NCBI RefSeq assembly: GCF_002895565.1
Contig: NZ_AZRN01000025.1
Span: forward strand, 1-42,790
Reading direction: 5' to 3'
From: Petrotoga mexicana DSM 14811
Lineage (GTDB): Bacteria > Thermotogota > Thermotogae > Petrotogales > Petrotogaceae
Length of the DNA stretch: 42,790 nt
The notes below the pieces were generated by a model. The model did not search any database and was not told the DNA's origin. It saw only the letters and a list, made by a program, of their open reading frames with translations. Positions 1-9,494 of this stretch are shown one piece after another. The first letter of the stretch is position 1. Each line of letters opens with the position of its first letter. Both the position numbers and the translations under genes were made by a program.

Positions 1-104
1 AACGATACGGGAAACACCCAGAACCATACCGAACCTGACGGTTAAGCCGTATCGTGCCGATGGTAGTACGCTAAGACGTGTGAGAGTAGGTATCGCCCCC
101 TCAC
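1..104 (+). rRNA. rrf: 5S ribosomal RNA, 3' part
   Basis: The sequence shows the 5S core: gggaaacaccc, then ccataccgaacctgacggtt and aagccgtatcgtgccgatggtag, then the conserved gagagtaggtatcgcc near the 3' end. About 15-20 bases of the 5' end are missing because the window starts inside the gene. A run of eight or more T follows directly and can end transcription. The break inside a ribosomal RNA gene is typical of a short-read contig edge. The exact 3' end is estimated. Confidence 0.93.
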
Positions 105-140
105 TTTTTTTTAAAGTTTCTCTGCCCAAGTCCCGCCCTT

Positions 141-176
141 AAAAATTGCCGCGTAGAATATACGCGGCATTTTTGC
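141..176. terminator. Bidirectional-looking intrinsic terminator after 5S rRNA
   Basis: An 8-bp stem gccgcgta/tacgcggc encloses the loop gaata. It is flanked by AAAAAT on the left and ATTTTT on the right, so it could stop transcripts from either side. It separates the rRNA operon from the gene at 323. Confidence 0.75.
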
Positions 177-205
177 TTAATAAAAAGGAAAAAATATGAT
201 ATAAT
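177..205 (+). promoter_or_regulatory. Probable promoter of the phosphohexomutase-truA operon
   Basis: A perfect TATAAT lies at 200-205. A weak -35 TTAATA (177-182) sits 17 bp upstream. The roughly 110-nt leader that follows includes a G-rich stretch (about 225-262, with ggggag and cagggcgaaa) resembling the intergenic repeats further right. Confidence 0.45.
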
Positions 206-322
206 TTTTTTGATGAGTTTCGGTGTGAAAGGACGGGGAGTTACAGGGCGAAATGCTATTAAAGTAAATTTTCAAATTTCTAAATTCAGTATAAACTTCT
301 AAAAATGGAGGTAGGGAGTGAA

Positions 323-2002
323 ATGGAAGACGTTAAAGAAATTGCATATAAAAGATATCAGCAGTGGCTTGAAAATGTGACAGAAGATTTCAAAGAAGAA
401 TTGATGCGTTTAAAGGATAATGAGGATGAGATTATTGATCGATTTTATAAAGATTTAGAATTTGGAACTGGTGGTTTAAGGGGTATAATGGGTGTTGGTA
501 CCAACAGAATGAATGTATACACCGTAGCTCGAGCGACTCAGGGGTTTGCTAATTATTTGAAAAAATATAAAGATTTTCCCAGTGTTGTTATTGCTTACGA
601 TACAAGGAATAACTCCGACTTATTTGCAAAGGTTGCTGCTCGAGTATTAGCTGCTAATAACGTTAATGTTCATATTTTTGATCAAGTCGCTCCCACACCA
701 TTACTTTCCTTCACGGTAAGAAAGCTAAAAACAGATGGAGGAATTGTCATAACCGCAAGCCATAATCCACCTGAATACAACGGTTACAAAGTTTACACAT
801 CTGACGGCACTCAAGCGGTTCCCAAATATGCTAATGAAATTACTGCAGAAATTGAAAAGTTAGATTACTTCAAAGATATTAAGATGATGAGCTTCGAAGA
901 AGCTGTTAATTCTGAAAAAATAAATATACTTAACGAAACCATTTTCAACGATTATTTAGATGAAATTGAAGGATATATTAGGTCTTTAAATCCAAAGATG
1001 GATAAAAAACCCTTAATAGTATATACACCATTGTATGGAGCAGCTTTGAAATTAGTTAAAGGTATTTTGGATAGATTAGGTTTTGAGTTAAGTTTAGTTG
1101 AAGAACAATCAAAAATTGATCCTTCCTTTTCAACTTTAAAGGTTCCTAATCCCGAAGAGAAAGAAGCATTTGAACTGGCTTTGAAAAAAGCAAAAGAAAT
1201 AGATGCTAATCTTGTTTTGGCAACAGATCCTGACGGTGATAGAATAGGGATATTTGAAAAGTACAAAGGTGATTATGTATCTTTTACAGGAAATCAAGTT
1301 GGAGTCATGTTGGCTCACTATTTGTTAAGCAAATTTAGAGAATTTTCTTCCTTAAACCCTGATGATTACATTGTAAAGACAATAGTTACTACTGATATGG
1401 TTAAACCCATCGCTCAAGAGTTCAATGTAAAAGTCGAAGAAACGTTGACCGGATTCAAATATATAGGGGAAAAAATTGAAAAATATATAGGCAGTGGAAG
1501 GAAATTCATATTTGGATTTGAGGAAAGTTATGGATATTTAGCGAATGATCATGTGAGGGATAAAGATGCAATAATTGCTGCTGCATTAATTTCTGTTATG
1601 AGTTCTGAATTGCTTTCTAAGATGAAAACACTCACTGAATATTTGAAGGATCTAAAGGAAAGGTATGGCTATTATGATGAAAAACTTCTTTCGTTTACTT
1701 TTGAAGGGTTTGAAGGAACTCAAAAAATAAAACGTATAATGAACAAAATGAGAAAAACCCCACCTATAAAAGTGGGTGATTTTACCTTGAAGGAAACTTT
1801 AGATTATCTTAATGGGATAGAGGGATTCCCGAAATCCGATGTAGTGGAATTGAGATATTCAAACGTTAAAATAATAGCAAGACCTTCAGGAACAGAGCCA
1901 AAAATTAAATTTTATATTATGGTAAAATCATCTTCAGAAAATGAATCCCGTAAACTAATAAAAGATGCTGAGCAGGTTATATCAGAAATTGTAAATGTTT
2001 AG
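323..2002 (+). CDS. pgcA: Phospho-sugar mutase (phosphoglucomutase/phosphomannomutase, PgcA-like)
   Basis: Alpha-D-phosphohexomutase that moves a phosphate between C1 and C6 of a hexose, linking glycolysis with glycogen and cell-wall sugar supply. All four family signatures are visible: the catalytic serine loop TASHNPPEYNGYKVY near residue 146, the metal loop DPDGDRIGI near residue 300, the sugar loop GFEESYGY near residue 400, and the C-terminal phosphate loop RPSGTEPKIKFY. At 559 residues it matches the longer PgcA-like branch, whose N-terminal FGTGGLRGIMG it also has. I place the start at ATG 323 rather than ATG 305 because GGAGGT (307-312) is well spaced for 323 and nothing precedes 305. 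It is the first gene of an operon with the next three. Sugar specificity (glucose or mannose) cannot be read from sequence. Confidence 0.93.
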   Translation: MEDVKEIAYKRYQQWLENVTEDFKEELMRLKDNEDEIIDRFYKDLEFGTGGLRGIMGVGTNRMNVYTVARATQGFANYLKKYKDFPSVVIAYDTRNNSDLFAKVAARVLAANNVNVHIFDQVAPTPLLSFTVRKLKTDGGIVITASHNPPEYNGYKVYTSDGTQAVPKYANEITAEIEKLDYFKDIKMMSFEEAVNSEKINILNETIFNDYLDEIEGYIRSLNPKMDKKPLIVYTPLYGAALKLVKGILDRLGFELSLVEEQSKIDPSFSTLKVPNPEEKEAFELALKKAKEIDANLVLATDPDGDRIGIFEKYKGDYVSFTGNQVGVMLAHYLLSKFREFSSLNPDDYIVKTIVTTDMVKPIAQEFNVKVEETLTGFKYIGEKIEKYIGSGRKFIFGFEESYGYLANDHVRDKDAIIAAALISVMSSELLSKMKTLTEYLKDLKERYGYYDEKLLSFTFEGFEGTQKIKRIMNKMRKTPPIKVGDFTLKETLDYLNGIEGFPKSDVVELRYSNVKIIARPSGTEPKIKFYIMVKSSSENESRKLIKDAEQVISEIVNV

Positions 2003-2026
2003 TATTTCAAATAAAGGTGAGTGAAA

Positions 2027-2605
2027 ATGCGGTTTCATAACGTTTTGTTTTCAGATAAAGGAAATTTTGTAGAAATAAACGATATTTCTTATTTAGATGG
2101 TAGCACGATAAAAATAAACGATATTCTTCCACCTTCTATTTTAAGAAAAAATTCTGATCATTTCGTAGGATATTTTCTCGTGGAAGAGGACAATAATGAT
2201 TTATCAGGTATAAGAAGATATTTAAATATAAGCGAGCGAAGAGGAAAATACCTTAAATTAAGTTATTGTGATGACATATCCAACACCATTAGAGAGATTC
2301 ATGGTGATTATGTTGATCTTGTTTCTAAATATGTAGGGTTAAGAAGAGTAATTTCTTCTTTCAACGATTTGATTTTAGAAAACGATATAAATAATAATTT
2401 TAGTTATTGGCTAGAAAAGACAGTTGAAAAAGTCCCTTTTGATATTAAAGAGTTGATTGCTCAGAGGATTACAAAACTTGTTAATTTGTATTTGATAAAG
2501 ATCTATGATGGGATTTATAAAAAAAATATAGATCTATTAAAAAAATATGAATCGGAAATTGCATTCAAAATTTTAGAAGCTCAATTACTACAGAAGACGT
2601 ATTAG
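2027..2605 (+). CDS. Conserved-looking hypothetical protein (192 aa)
   Basis: I do not recognise this family. It is a soluble, charged protein without signal peptide or membrane segment. The N-terminal half is rich in beta-type residues and the C-terminal half looks helical and lysine-rich. ATG 2027 is preferred over GTG 2021 because AGGTG (2015-2019) sits 7 nt before the ATG but almost touches the GTG. It lies 24 nt after the phosphohexomutase stop and 11 nt before truA, so it is probably co-transcribed with both. Nothing in the sequence gives a function. Confidence 0.8.
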   Translation: MRFHNVLFSDKGNFVEINDISYLDGSTIKINDILPPSILRKNSDHFVGYFLVEEDNNDLSGIRRYLNISERRGKYLKLSYCDDISNTIREIHGDYVDLVSKYVGLRRVISSFNDLILENDINNNFSYWLEKTVEKVPFDIKELIAQRITKLVNLYLIKIYDGIYKKNIDLLKKYESEIAFKILEAQLLQKTY

Positions 2606-2616
2606 GAGGAGTATTA

Positions 2617-3354
2617 GTGAAATGGGTCGCAGCAAGGGTAATGTATGATGGTACAAACTTTTATGGTTATCAGAGTCAGCCAACATTTCGTACGGTCCAA
2701 GATGAGTTTGAAAAAGCTTTAAAGATTATTTTTAAAAAGGAAGTTCCATCTTATGCGTGCGGAAGAACTGATACAGGAGTACATGCGGTAGGCCAAGTTA
2801 TTTCATTTAAAGTAGAAAACGAAAATATGACTGAAAGAAATATTAAAGATGCTTTGAATGCCATTTTACCAGAAGATGTGTATGTAAAGGAAGTTAGGGA
2901 AGTAAAAGAAGGCTTTAATCCAAGGTCTGAGGCAAAAAAAAGAATATATCACTATTTTATTTATATAAATGAAGATCCAAATATATTTTTAAGAAACAGG
3001 GTATGGTGGATTCCTTTCAGATTAAATTTAGAAAAAATGAGACAAGCAGCAAGATATTTTGAAGGTGAGCATGACTTTACCAGCTTTAAAACGGGAAACG
3101 ATGAAAGGAATCCTATAAGAACTATTTATAGGGTAAGAATAATAGAGTTAAGAAAAGATCTGATTTTGATAAGAGTTGAAGGGAAGTCTTTTTTAAGACG
3201 AATGGTTAGAAATATAGTTGGTGCATTGGTAAAGGTAGGTACAGATGTATGGGAAGTGGAAAAAATACAGGAAATTTTGGAAGCAAAAAAAAGAGCTTTG
3301 GCTCCTGCATCAGCTCCCCCTCAAGGGTTATATTTTTATTCAGCTTTATTCTAA
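2617..3354 (+). CDS. truA: tRNA pseudouridine synthase A
   Basis: Converts uridines at positions 38-40 of the tRNA anticodon stem-loop to pseudouridine. The family active-site motif [10 protein letters not shown] is present with catalytic Asp52. The C-terminal [14 protein letters not shown] and the N-terminal [13 protein letters not shown] are also TruA hallmarks, and 245 residues is the normal length. The start is GTG 2617, supported by AGGAGGA (2604-2610) six bases upstream. The last 106 bases overlap, in another frame, the start of the next gene. Confidence 0.97.
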   Translation: MKWVAARVMYDGTNFYGYQSQPTFRTVQDEFEKALKIIFKKEVPSYACGRTDTGVHAVGQVISFKVENENMTERNIKDALNAILPEDVYVKEVREVKEGFNPRSEAKKRIYHYFIYINEDPNIFLRNRVWWIPFRLNLEKMRQAARYFEGEHDFTSFKTGNDERNPIRTIYRVRIIELRKDLILIRVEGKSFLRRMVRNIVGALVKVGTDVWEVEKIQEILEAKKRALAPASAPPQGLYFYSALF

Positions 3355-4478
3355 TAAACGTTTTAACCTTTGCAAAAGTTGAAATAGGCTTAATTTATAA
3401 TGGCCCCTCGAAATATTTCGACGAGGTCTTATTAAATCTCTACAAATATGCGGATATCTCCATCCCTCCTGGTGAAAACTCTCAAATTATGGAAGTAGAT
3501 TATATTAACGAACTATTCTATATAAATTATAAAAACAAAATCGTTTCAACTTCTTTGGAAAAGTTGGATAGTACTATCCATGAAATACTTAATGAACTTC
3601 CTAGGAGTATTTTTGTCATTGCGGAAAACTCTTTTATTGTTACAGATGATGGGACCAAAACATCTAAATTTCTAAGTTGGGATGAAAATATGTATGTACT
3701 TCTAGATGTAAATGGTTTTATTTTTGAGCATCAATTTTCTCCACCTATAGGCGAAGTGATTACAAGAGTACCTTCAAAATGGATAGAGCTAGAAATTACA
3801 GGAGATAGTAGAGAAGCTACTTTAAACAATCTAAAAATAAAAACACCAATTACTATAGAGGTGCCGCCATCAAAGATTACTTTAACGGATGGCTTAAAAA
3901 AAATAGAAATAGACTTAACAAATTATGAAGGTGAAAAATACTCATTAGATCTGGAAAAACAACAGATATATAAAAAAGTTGAAACTAATATAGATAAAGT
4001 ATTTGAAATTGAAAGCGGAGCTTTCTTTTACGGAGAGCCTTTATCAATTTGGATGCCAAAAAAAGGACAACCTGTTATTACTAAGTCCCGGTTTTATTGT
4101 GATTATGGTGATATAGAAGAAAAAAGTAAGACATTCTATATAGATGGAGAAATTGTTTTTGCCTATGAGAAAGATAGTACGGTATACTTGCTTTCTAGTT
4201 CGGGCCAATTTGTTACTTTGGGTAAAAAAAATGTAAATCGAGATTTTGAAAGAGCTCCTTTATCCATTTTGGTCACTGATGAATATATTCAGATAAAAAC
4301 TTTCAAATTAGAAAGTTATAGGATTGAATTTGCTGGAGGAGTATTCAAAGAGGAAAATGTTTATAATATGTTTTTAGAATTGCCTTCTTACCCACCACAA
4401 AAGGAATACGATTTTGGTAAGTTCGATATCGAAATTGCGAAAAACGAAGTTATAATCTATTCTAATGAAGAGGAGTGA
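3249..4478 (+). CDS. Exported protein of unknown function (409 aa)
   Basis: A long reading frame follows truA. Its N-terminus has basic residues (KKK at 13-15, R at 26), then a hydrophobic run [16 protein letters not shown] at about 27-42, read here as a signal peptide or anchor with possible cleavage before KVEIG. The rest looks beta-rich with many Asp/Glu/Lys and no motif I recognise. The only ATG ahead of the signal segment is 3249, inside truA, with AGGTAGG (3233-3239) upstream; no ATG, GTG or TTG exists in frame closer to the hydrophobic run. The overlap implies coupling to truA. It ends 4 nt from the stop of the convergent gene at 4483. The start is less certain than the gene. Confidence 0.8.
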   Translation: MGSGKNTGNFGSKKKSFGSCISSPSRVIFLFSFILINVLTFAKVEIGLIYNGPSKYFDEVLLNLYKYADISIPPGENSQIMEVDYINELFYINYKNKIVSTSLEKLDSTIHEILNELPRSIFVIAENSFIVTDDGTKTSKFLSWDENMYVLLDVNGFIFEHQFSPPIGEVITRVPSKWIELEITGDSREATLNNLKIKTPITIEVPPSKITLTDGLKKIEIDLTNYEGEKYSLDLEKQQIYKKVETNIDKVFEIESGAFFYGEPLSIWMPKKGQPVITKSRFYCDYGDIEEKSKTFYIDGEIVFAYEKDSTVYLLSSSGQFVTLGKKNVNRDFERAPLSILVTDEYIQIKTFKLESYRIEFAGGVFKEENVYNMFLELPSYPPQKEYDFGKFDIEIAKNEVIIYSNEEE

Positions 4479-4482
4479 ATGA

Positions 4483-5211
4483 CTAAACAGGGAAGTTCAG
4501 TAAAAAACCCTCAATACTCCCTTTGTAAATAATCTCACCCTTATCCAAAAAAACAATCTTTTCTGCAATGTCAGAAAACAAAGAAAGATTTCTTGTTGAA
4601 ATAATCAACGATCGATCTTCTTTTATATCGAAAAGAAAATCCTTAATATCTTTATGCATGAAATCGTCCAAATGGTCTAGAATGGAATCAAATATAAATA
4701 CTTGTGGATTTCTCGCTAAACTCAGAAAGATTATAAAAGAAATCTTATCTCCAATAGTCCAGTTGCCAAAATCCTCATAACTTTTTAATGAAGAATGGTT
4801 AGAAAAAATATGTGCAATATTAAGTTTTTCAAGAAGCATATATTGTTCTTGAGAAATGTCACACGGTTTCATTCTTAAAGCAAGGTTGAAAACTTCAGTT
4901 AAAGTCAGGAAATTGATATTGTCGACAAAAGTAGGTTCAGAATAAGCAATTGAGGATCGCAAATATCTTTTTTCAATATTATTTACATCCTCGCCTAAAA
5001 ATAAAACCTGTCCAGTGGTTTGGATACCTTTAAAAAGTTCCTCATTTAATGCCACCATAGACCTTGCTAACAAAGATTTACCTGCATTTCTAGGTCCATA
5101 AATTAAAAGAATTTCATTTTTTGATATTTCTAAATTAATATTATTCAATAATTTTAGATTGTTGATGTATACAGATAGATTTTTAATTTCGATAATTTTA
5201 TTTTTCCCCAT
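4483..5211 (-). CDS. ABC-type ATPase domain protein with degenerate catalytic motifs
   Basis: A single 242-residue ABC nucleotide-binding domain. The Walker A loop GPRNAGKS is intact near residues 40-47. The other catalytic positions are altered: the Q-loop position reads YSEP, the LSGGQ signature is reduced to WTIGDK, Walker B is VFIFDSIL with Ser where the catalytic Glu should be, and the switch histidine is Arg (STRNLSL). Known ABC chemistry makes efficient ATP hydrolysis unlikely; binding may persist. No permease gene is adjacent. Its ATG lies 1 nt after the stop of the 58-residue gene upstream, with a poor Shine-Dalgarno of its own, so translation is probably coupled. It could be one half of a heterodimeric transporter or a regulatory ATP-binding protein. 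Confidence 0.85.
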   Translation of the reverse strand: MGKNKIIEIKNLSVYINNLKLLNNINLEISKNEILLIYGPRNAGKSLLARSMVALNEELFKGIQTTGQVLFLGEDVNNIEKRYLRSSIAYSEPTFVDNINFLTLTEVFNLALRMKPCDISQEQYMLLEKLNIAHIFSNHSSLKSYEDFGNWTIGDKISFIIFLSLARNPQVFIFDSILDHLDDFMHKDIKDFLFDIKEDRSLIISTRNLSLFSDIAEKIVFLDKGEIIYKGSIEGFLLNFPV

Positions 5212-5212
5212 T

Positions 5213-5389
5213 CTATCGTTTAGTACTCTTCCTATTATTAAAAAAATAATCTTCTTTGGCTAACGCTAACTTTCTAATACTTTCCTCATCGTTAGCATTT
5301 TTTAGGGATCTAATAAAATCAATTTGGGAGGAATATTTAAATTTGTCATAATTATCTTCATCGTAAGTACTTTGATTTTTCTCGTACAT
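5213..5389 (-). CDS. Small charged protein (58 aa), coupled to the ABC protein
   Basis: A short frame starts at ATG 5389 after AAAGGCGG, spaced about 9 nt. The product is highly charged and tyrosine-rich (MYEKNQSTYDEDNYDKF...), with a C-terminal half that looks helical (EESIRKLALAKEDYFF). There is no cysteine, signal peptide or membrane segment. The TAG stop is followed after one base by the ATG of the degenerate ABC gene, which argues that the two are made together. A possible promoter (TTGTAT, 16 bp, TAGTAT) lies near 5440-5470 on this strand. I do not recognise a family. Confidence 0.6.
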   Translation of the reverse strand: MYEKNQSTYDEDNYDKFKYSSQIDFIRSLKNANDEESIRKLALAKEDYFFNNRKSTKR

Positions 5390-5569
5390 AGTAATTCGCC
5401 GCCTTTCTTCATTTAACTTTTAAGTTGGTGGCTTCCAAATACTATGATACTCTCTTCTTTATACAAAAAAACTAAACTTCATTACATTTCTTTTATAAAA
5501 CAGTGAAAAATCACGTGTTTAAGGAAAAAAGAAAGACCCCCTAAAATCAGAAGCCTCTATAAAAATCGT

Positions 5570-6766
5570 TTATAATGAAAGAGGTTTTAATGTTCTATTT
5601 AAGGTTCCGTGAAGAAATGATATTATTACTCCATAATTTACAATAGGAATTCCTAATCTATTTATCGCATTTATTCTTCTCATCATCATCCTTCTTGTAA
5701 GAGTACATCCTCCACAATGCACCACTAATTTTACGTTTTTTACATCTTCTATGTCGGGAAATTCTTTCCCGACAATAAACTTAAAATTCAAGGATTTTTG
5801 AGTATATTTTTTAAGCCATTTAGGAATTTTAACCCTTCCAATGTCTTCATTTAACGGTCGATGAGAACAGCCTTCCATAATAAGAATAGTGTCACCATCT
5901 ACTAACTTATTAATTACGCCGACGTCCTTAGTTAAAATACTGATATCCCCTTTATGGCGAGCTTCTAATATTGAAAATGTAGTGAGGTTTATATCTTCGG
6001 GCACTAATTCAACAACCGTTCCAATAGCTTGAGAATCGGTGATCACCAACTTTGGTTTTTCTTTCAATTTACTAATTATTTCACTTGTTCCTTCAACAGA
6101 TGTCACAATTGGAAAAGCCTTTCTATCTATAGCTTCTCTTATAGTTGCCACCTGTGGCATTATCAATCGACCTTTTGGTGCTCCAGTGTCTACTGGAACC
6201 ACTAGTAAGACAATATCGTTACTTTTAATAAATTTAGGAAGCATGGGAACTTCCTCTTCTTTTGGTTTTAACTCAGTCAAAACTTCTTTTACTCTTTCTA
6301 TATTAATTTTTTCTTTGCAGGAAACTTCTAAAACTGGTTTTTTGAAAGAATTAATATATAATTGTTTTAAGTTAAAAACGTTGTTAAGCTGATCTATCTT
6401 ATTCAATACGATTATGAATGGGATTTGCATCTTTTCAAAAAGATTGCAGATGAAGTGTTCAAATTCGTTTGGTTCAGAATCAACTACTAAAATTCCTATA
6501 TCAGCTTTGTAAAAGGCTCGTTTAGCCCTTTCGATTCTTTTTTCCCCGAGTTCACCTTCATCGTCTATACCTGGGGTATCAATTAAAGTAATGGGACCGA
6601 TAGGTTGTAACTCCATGCTTTTATAGACTGGATCGGTAGTTGTTCCAGCAACGTTGGAAACAAGAGCTATTTCTTGGTTCACTATGGCGTTTATCAAAGA
6701 GGATTTTCCAACGTTTCTTCTACCTGCTATAGCTATGTAAGTCCTATAACCGGATGTTGCTGGCAT
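5570..6766 (-). CDS. hydF: [FeFe]-hydrogenase maturation GTPase HydF
   Basis: Scaffold protein on which the 2Fe subcluster of [FeFe]-hydrogenase is assembled before delivery to HydA. The N-terminal G domain shows G1 GRRNVGKSSLIN (about residues 16-27), G3 DTPGIDD and G4 NKID. The C-terminal iron-sulfur region has the CxH motif in MEGCSHRP and the HCGGC motif about 50 residues later, the arrangement known for HydF. At 398 residues it is full length. ATG 6766 lies inside hydE (23-nt overlap) with GGAGGAG just upstream, so it is coupled to hydE. It is the last gene of hydG-hydE-hydF. Confidence 0.97.
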   Translation of the reverse strand: MPATSGYRTYIAIAGRRNVGKSSLINAIVNQEIALVSNVAGTTTDPVYKSMELQPIGPITLIDTPGIDDEGELGEKRIERAKRAFYKADIGILVVDSEPNEFEHFICNLFEKMQIPFIIVLNKIDQLNNVFNLKQLYINSFKKPVLEVSCKEKINIERVKEVLTELKPKEEEVPMLPKFIKSNDIVLLVVPVDTGAPKGRLIMPQVATIREAIDRKAFPIVTSVEGTSEIISKLKEKPKLVITDSQAIGTVVELVPEDINLTTFSILEARHKGDISILTKDVGVINKLVDGDTILIMEGCSHRPLNEDIGRVKIPKWLKKYTQKSLNFKFIVGKEFPDIEDVKNVKLVVHCGGCTLTRRMMMRRINAINRLGIPIVNYGVIISFLHGTLNRTLKPLSL

Positions 6767-7886
6767 TCTTTTTCTCCTCCATTCGTTTTTGCGTTATTTT
6801 GGAAGGTGAGAAGCCTAATTGTTTGATTTTTTCGAACGTTTCATAAAATTCTACTTTTATCTTATTGTCATAGATGTTGTAATTTTTTCTATATACCTCT
6901 GGAGTTATGTTAACCATGATAACGTTACATCCTGCATAAAAGCCTTGGTATTGTAAATCAGGAGAAATTGTTCCTAATGCGGTAGTAGTAGGCATTTGTG
7001 CCGTTGGTATGCAAAACCTTGTGGCACAGTAGGCATTTAAAGTTAATTCACTACTTCCACGAGGATGATCTTTTAACGGAGTGTTTTCTGTTGGGATAAA
7101 AGGACCTATACCGATCATCCTGATGTTTTCGTTTCTCATAAAAAGAATATCTTCTGCAATGTCTTCTAATGTTTGTCCCGGTAAACCTATAATATTACCC
7201 GAACCAGTCACATAACCCAGGGTATTCATAAACCTTAAAAGTTCTATTCTATTATCATAGTTCTTTTCAGGGTGAATATTTTTAAAAATTTCTTTGTTTA
7301 TAGTTTCATGTTTTAGAAGCACCCTTACTGCCCCTGCTTTTCTGAATTTTCTATAAGACAAAAAACTTCTTTCTCCGATGGATAAAGATACGGGTAAACT
7401 TGTGTTTTTTCTTATTTCTCTAATGATGTAGACTAAATCATCATCTGTATATTTATCGTCTTCACCACTTTGAAGAATGATTGTATCTAAACCAAATATC
7501 GCTGCTTGATTTGCCACTTCAATTATTTCATCTGGACTCATCCGGTACCTTTGCACAAATGGATTTTTAGCTCTCAATCCACAATAGTAACAATTTTTCT
7601 TACAATAATTTGAAAACTCGATAACTCCTTTAATGTTTATATAATCTCCTGTATACTCTTTTCGGATCAGATTTGCTACCTTGAAAAGATCTTCTCGATC
7701 TTTATCATGTTTATTTAAAGACAAGATTTGGATGATGTGCTCTTTTTCGATGGTTTTATTATCTGTGAAATAATTCACGATATTCTTAACTTTTTCAGAA
7801 AAATTAATGTAGTCAGCCCCTTGAGACGGGGATTGTGATGCTTTACCCTGTAGCTTTTTTAAAATCTCGTGATTTTGTAATTTCAT
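6744..7886 (-). CDS. hydE: [FeFe]-hydrogenase maturation radical SAM enzyme HydE
   Basis: Radical SAM enzyme that works on the HydG-derived iron-cyanide-carbonyl synthon to help build the azadithiolate-bridged diiron unit. The radical SAM cluster motif Cx3Cx2C is seen as CKKNCYYC (about residues 94-101) after GVIEFSNY. A glycine-rich SAM-binding stretch follows (GNIIGLPGQT), and PTTTALGTI lies near the C-terminus as in HydE and related BioB-like barrels. Length 380 fits, slightly longer at the N-terminus than most. ATG 7886 has AGGATG six bases upstream. It follows hydG by 17 nt. Confidence 0.95.
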   Translation of the reverse strand: MKLQNHEILKKLQGKASQSPSQGADYINFSEKVKNIVNYFTDNKTIEKEHIIQILSLNKHDKDREDLFKVANLIRKEYTGDYINIKGVIEFSNYCKKNCYYCGLRAKNPFVQRYRMSPDEIIEVANQAAIFGLDTIILQSGEDDKYTDDDLVYIIREIRKNTSLPVSLSIGERSFLSYRKFRKAGAVRVLLKHETINKEIFKNIHPEKNYDNRIELLRFMNTLGYVTGSGNIIGLPGQTLEDIAEDILFMRNENIRMIGIGPFIPTENTPLKDHPRGSSELTLNAYCATRFCIPTAQMPTTTALGTISPDLQYQGFYAGCNVIMVNITPEVYRKNYNIYDNKIKVEFYETFEKIKQLGFSPSKITQKRMEEKKNASNIRL

Positions 7887-7903
7887 TTATACATCCTTTT
7901 ACA

Positions 7904-9319
7904 TCAAAAATATAAATCTCTTTTTCCAGCCTTAACAAGATCTATTCTTTCCAATAATTTATCTTTTATAGGTCCTTCATCCATATCTTTTAATTCTTCT
8001 TTGATTCTTTTTTCAATAGATACCCTAGTATTTTCTGGTGCGTAATCTTGTACATATTCTAATAGAGTTAAAATCGCGTTTGGAGTACAAAACCTTTTCA
8101 CAAATCCAGGTATTGCAAACTCCATGAAATGTTCGCCGGTTCTCCCCATACGATAGCAGGCTGTACAAAATGAAGGAAGATAACCTTCGATCGCTAATTC
8201 GTTTATTACAGCATCTAAACTCCTTTGGTCACCTAAAGTAAATTGGCTTTTTTTATAGGCTTCTTGATCTTCTGTTGAATATGCTCCAATCCCAATGTTA
8301 GAACCTGCATCTATTTGTGAAACTCCTAACTTTAATATCTCGTTTCTTATATGGGAAGGTTCCCTTGCTGTTAAAATTAAACCAGTATAGGGTACAGCCA
8401 ACCTTAAAATCGCCACTATCTTTTTAAATTCATTATCATTAACAAGGTATGGAGGTTGCTCAGATAAAGGGGTATTTAAGGCTGGTTCCATTCGTGGAAA
8501 GGAAATTGTATGTGGACCAAATCCAAAACGTTCTTCAAAATGTATCGTATGGTATATTAGTCCCATAACCTCAAATTTATAATCGTAAAGACCAAATAAG
8601 GCACCGATTCCAACGTCGTCTATACCTGCGGCTATGGCTCTGTCTAATCCATATAGCCTCCATATATAGCTTGATTTTGGTCCCTTTGGATGAACCTTCT
8701 TATACGTTTGATAATAATAAGTTTCTTGAAAAATTTGAAACGTTCCTATACCCATTTCTTTTATTTTTTTGTAATCATCAATTGTCTGAGGGGCAGCATT
8801 GATATTTACCCTTCTGATCTCACCGTTTTTGTTTTTTGTTTTGTATACCGTCTCAACAGTTTTAGCGATGAAATCTGCATTGTAATCAGGATGTTCACCA
8901 TATACTAATATCAATCTTTTATGGCCTTTATCTTCAAGGGCTTTTACTTCTTTCTCTAGTTGTTCAAAACTCAGGGTATTTCTAAAAATTTCGCGGTTAC
9001 TAGATCTAAAACCACAATATTCACAATCGTTTATGCATTTGTTTCCGATATAAAGAGGGGCAAATAACACTATTCTATTTCCATATATATTCTTTTTTAA
9101 TGTTCTTGCTCCTTCAAAAATCTCTTCTAACGTTTCATCATCTTCAACATTTAAAAGAGTAGCGACTTCACCCGGATCCAATCTTTCTTTTGATAACGAT
9201 TTTTGAATAATGTCCCTGACTTTTGATCTACTTGGGGATTTTGTTTCTTCCAAGAGCTTAAATATTTCATCTTCTTTGATAAAAGATTTTTGATTTGCCT
9301 TATCTCTTACCCAAAACAA
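7904..9319 (-). CDS. hydG: [FeFe]-hydrogenase maturation tyrosine lyase HydG
   Basis: Radical SAM enzyme that cleaves tyrosine to p-cresol and dehydroglycine, yielding the CO and CN- ligands of the H-cluster. The N-terminal cluster motif is CINDCEYC (after YIGNK). The C-terminal auxiliary-cluster motif starts CTACYRMGRTGEHFM and ends with the later FCTPNA cysteine, the HydG-specific pattern. Full length at 471 residues. The start is TTG 9319 preceded by a strong GGGAGGG six bases away; no ATG is available nearby. It heads the hydGEF operon and lies downstream of tmRNA on the same strand. No hydrogenase structural gene is in the window. Confidence 0.97.
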   Translation of the reverse strand: MFWVRDKANQKSFIKEDEIFKLLEETKSPSRSKVRDIIQKSLSKERLDPGEVATLLNVEDDETLEEIFEGARTLKKNIYGNRIVLFAPLYIGNKCINDCEYCGFRSSNREIFRNTLSFEQLEKEVKALEDKGHKRLILVYGEHPDYNADFIAKTVETVYKTKNKNGEIRRVNINAAPQTIDDYKKIKEMGIGTFQIFQETYYYQTYKKVHPKGPKSSYIWRLYGLDRAIAAGIDDVGIGALFGLYDYKFEVMGLIYHTIHFEERFGFGPHTISFPRMEPALNTPLSEQPPYLVNDNEFKKIVAILRLAVPYTGLILTAREPSHIRNEILKLGVSQIDAGSNIGIGAYSTEDQEAYKKSQFTLGDQRSLDAVINELAIEGYLPSFCTACYRMGRTGEHFMEFAIPGFVKRFCTPNAILTLLEYVQDYAPENTRVSIEKRIKEELKDMDEGPIKDKLLERIDLVKAGKRDLYF

Positions 9320-9421
9320 TTAAACACCCTCCCATCTTTTTGGATTATGCGGTCTTTAGTATCTCTAAAATTTTATATATAGTTCACCTTTGTCTCGCAG
9401 CCCGACCATAATGAAGAAAAA

Positions 9422-9450
9422 TCAGTGCTTCGCCCACTCCCCCTTTTACA
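9422..9450 (-). repeat. Single copy of GC-rich intergenic repeat motif
   Basis: On the minus strand this reads aaaagggggagtgggcgaag followed by cactg. It matches the GC-rich end of the tandem repeats at 13.9 and 17.0 kb (ggggagcggggcgaaggggc). It contains gcgaagc, a sequence known to fold into an unusually stable three-base-loop minihairpin. It lies between hydG and tmRNA. Confidence 0.4.
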
Positions 9451-9494
9451 TATCTGGTATATATGTGAAATTTTTAACATATTACCTTAAAAAA

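Noticed and set aside
5521-5600. Terminator after hydF
   Set aside because: Imperfect stems (cctct/agagg and tataaa/tttata) exist but overlap the stop codon and lack a directly following T run.
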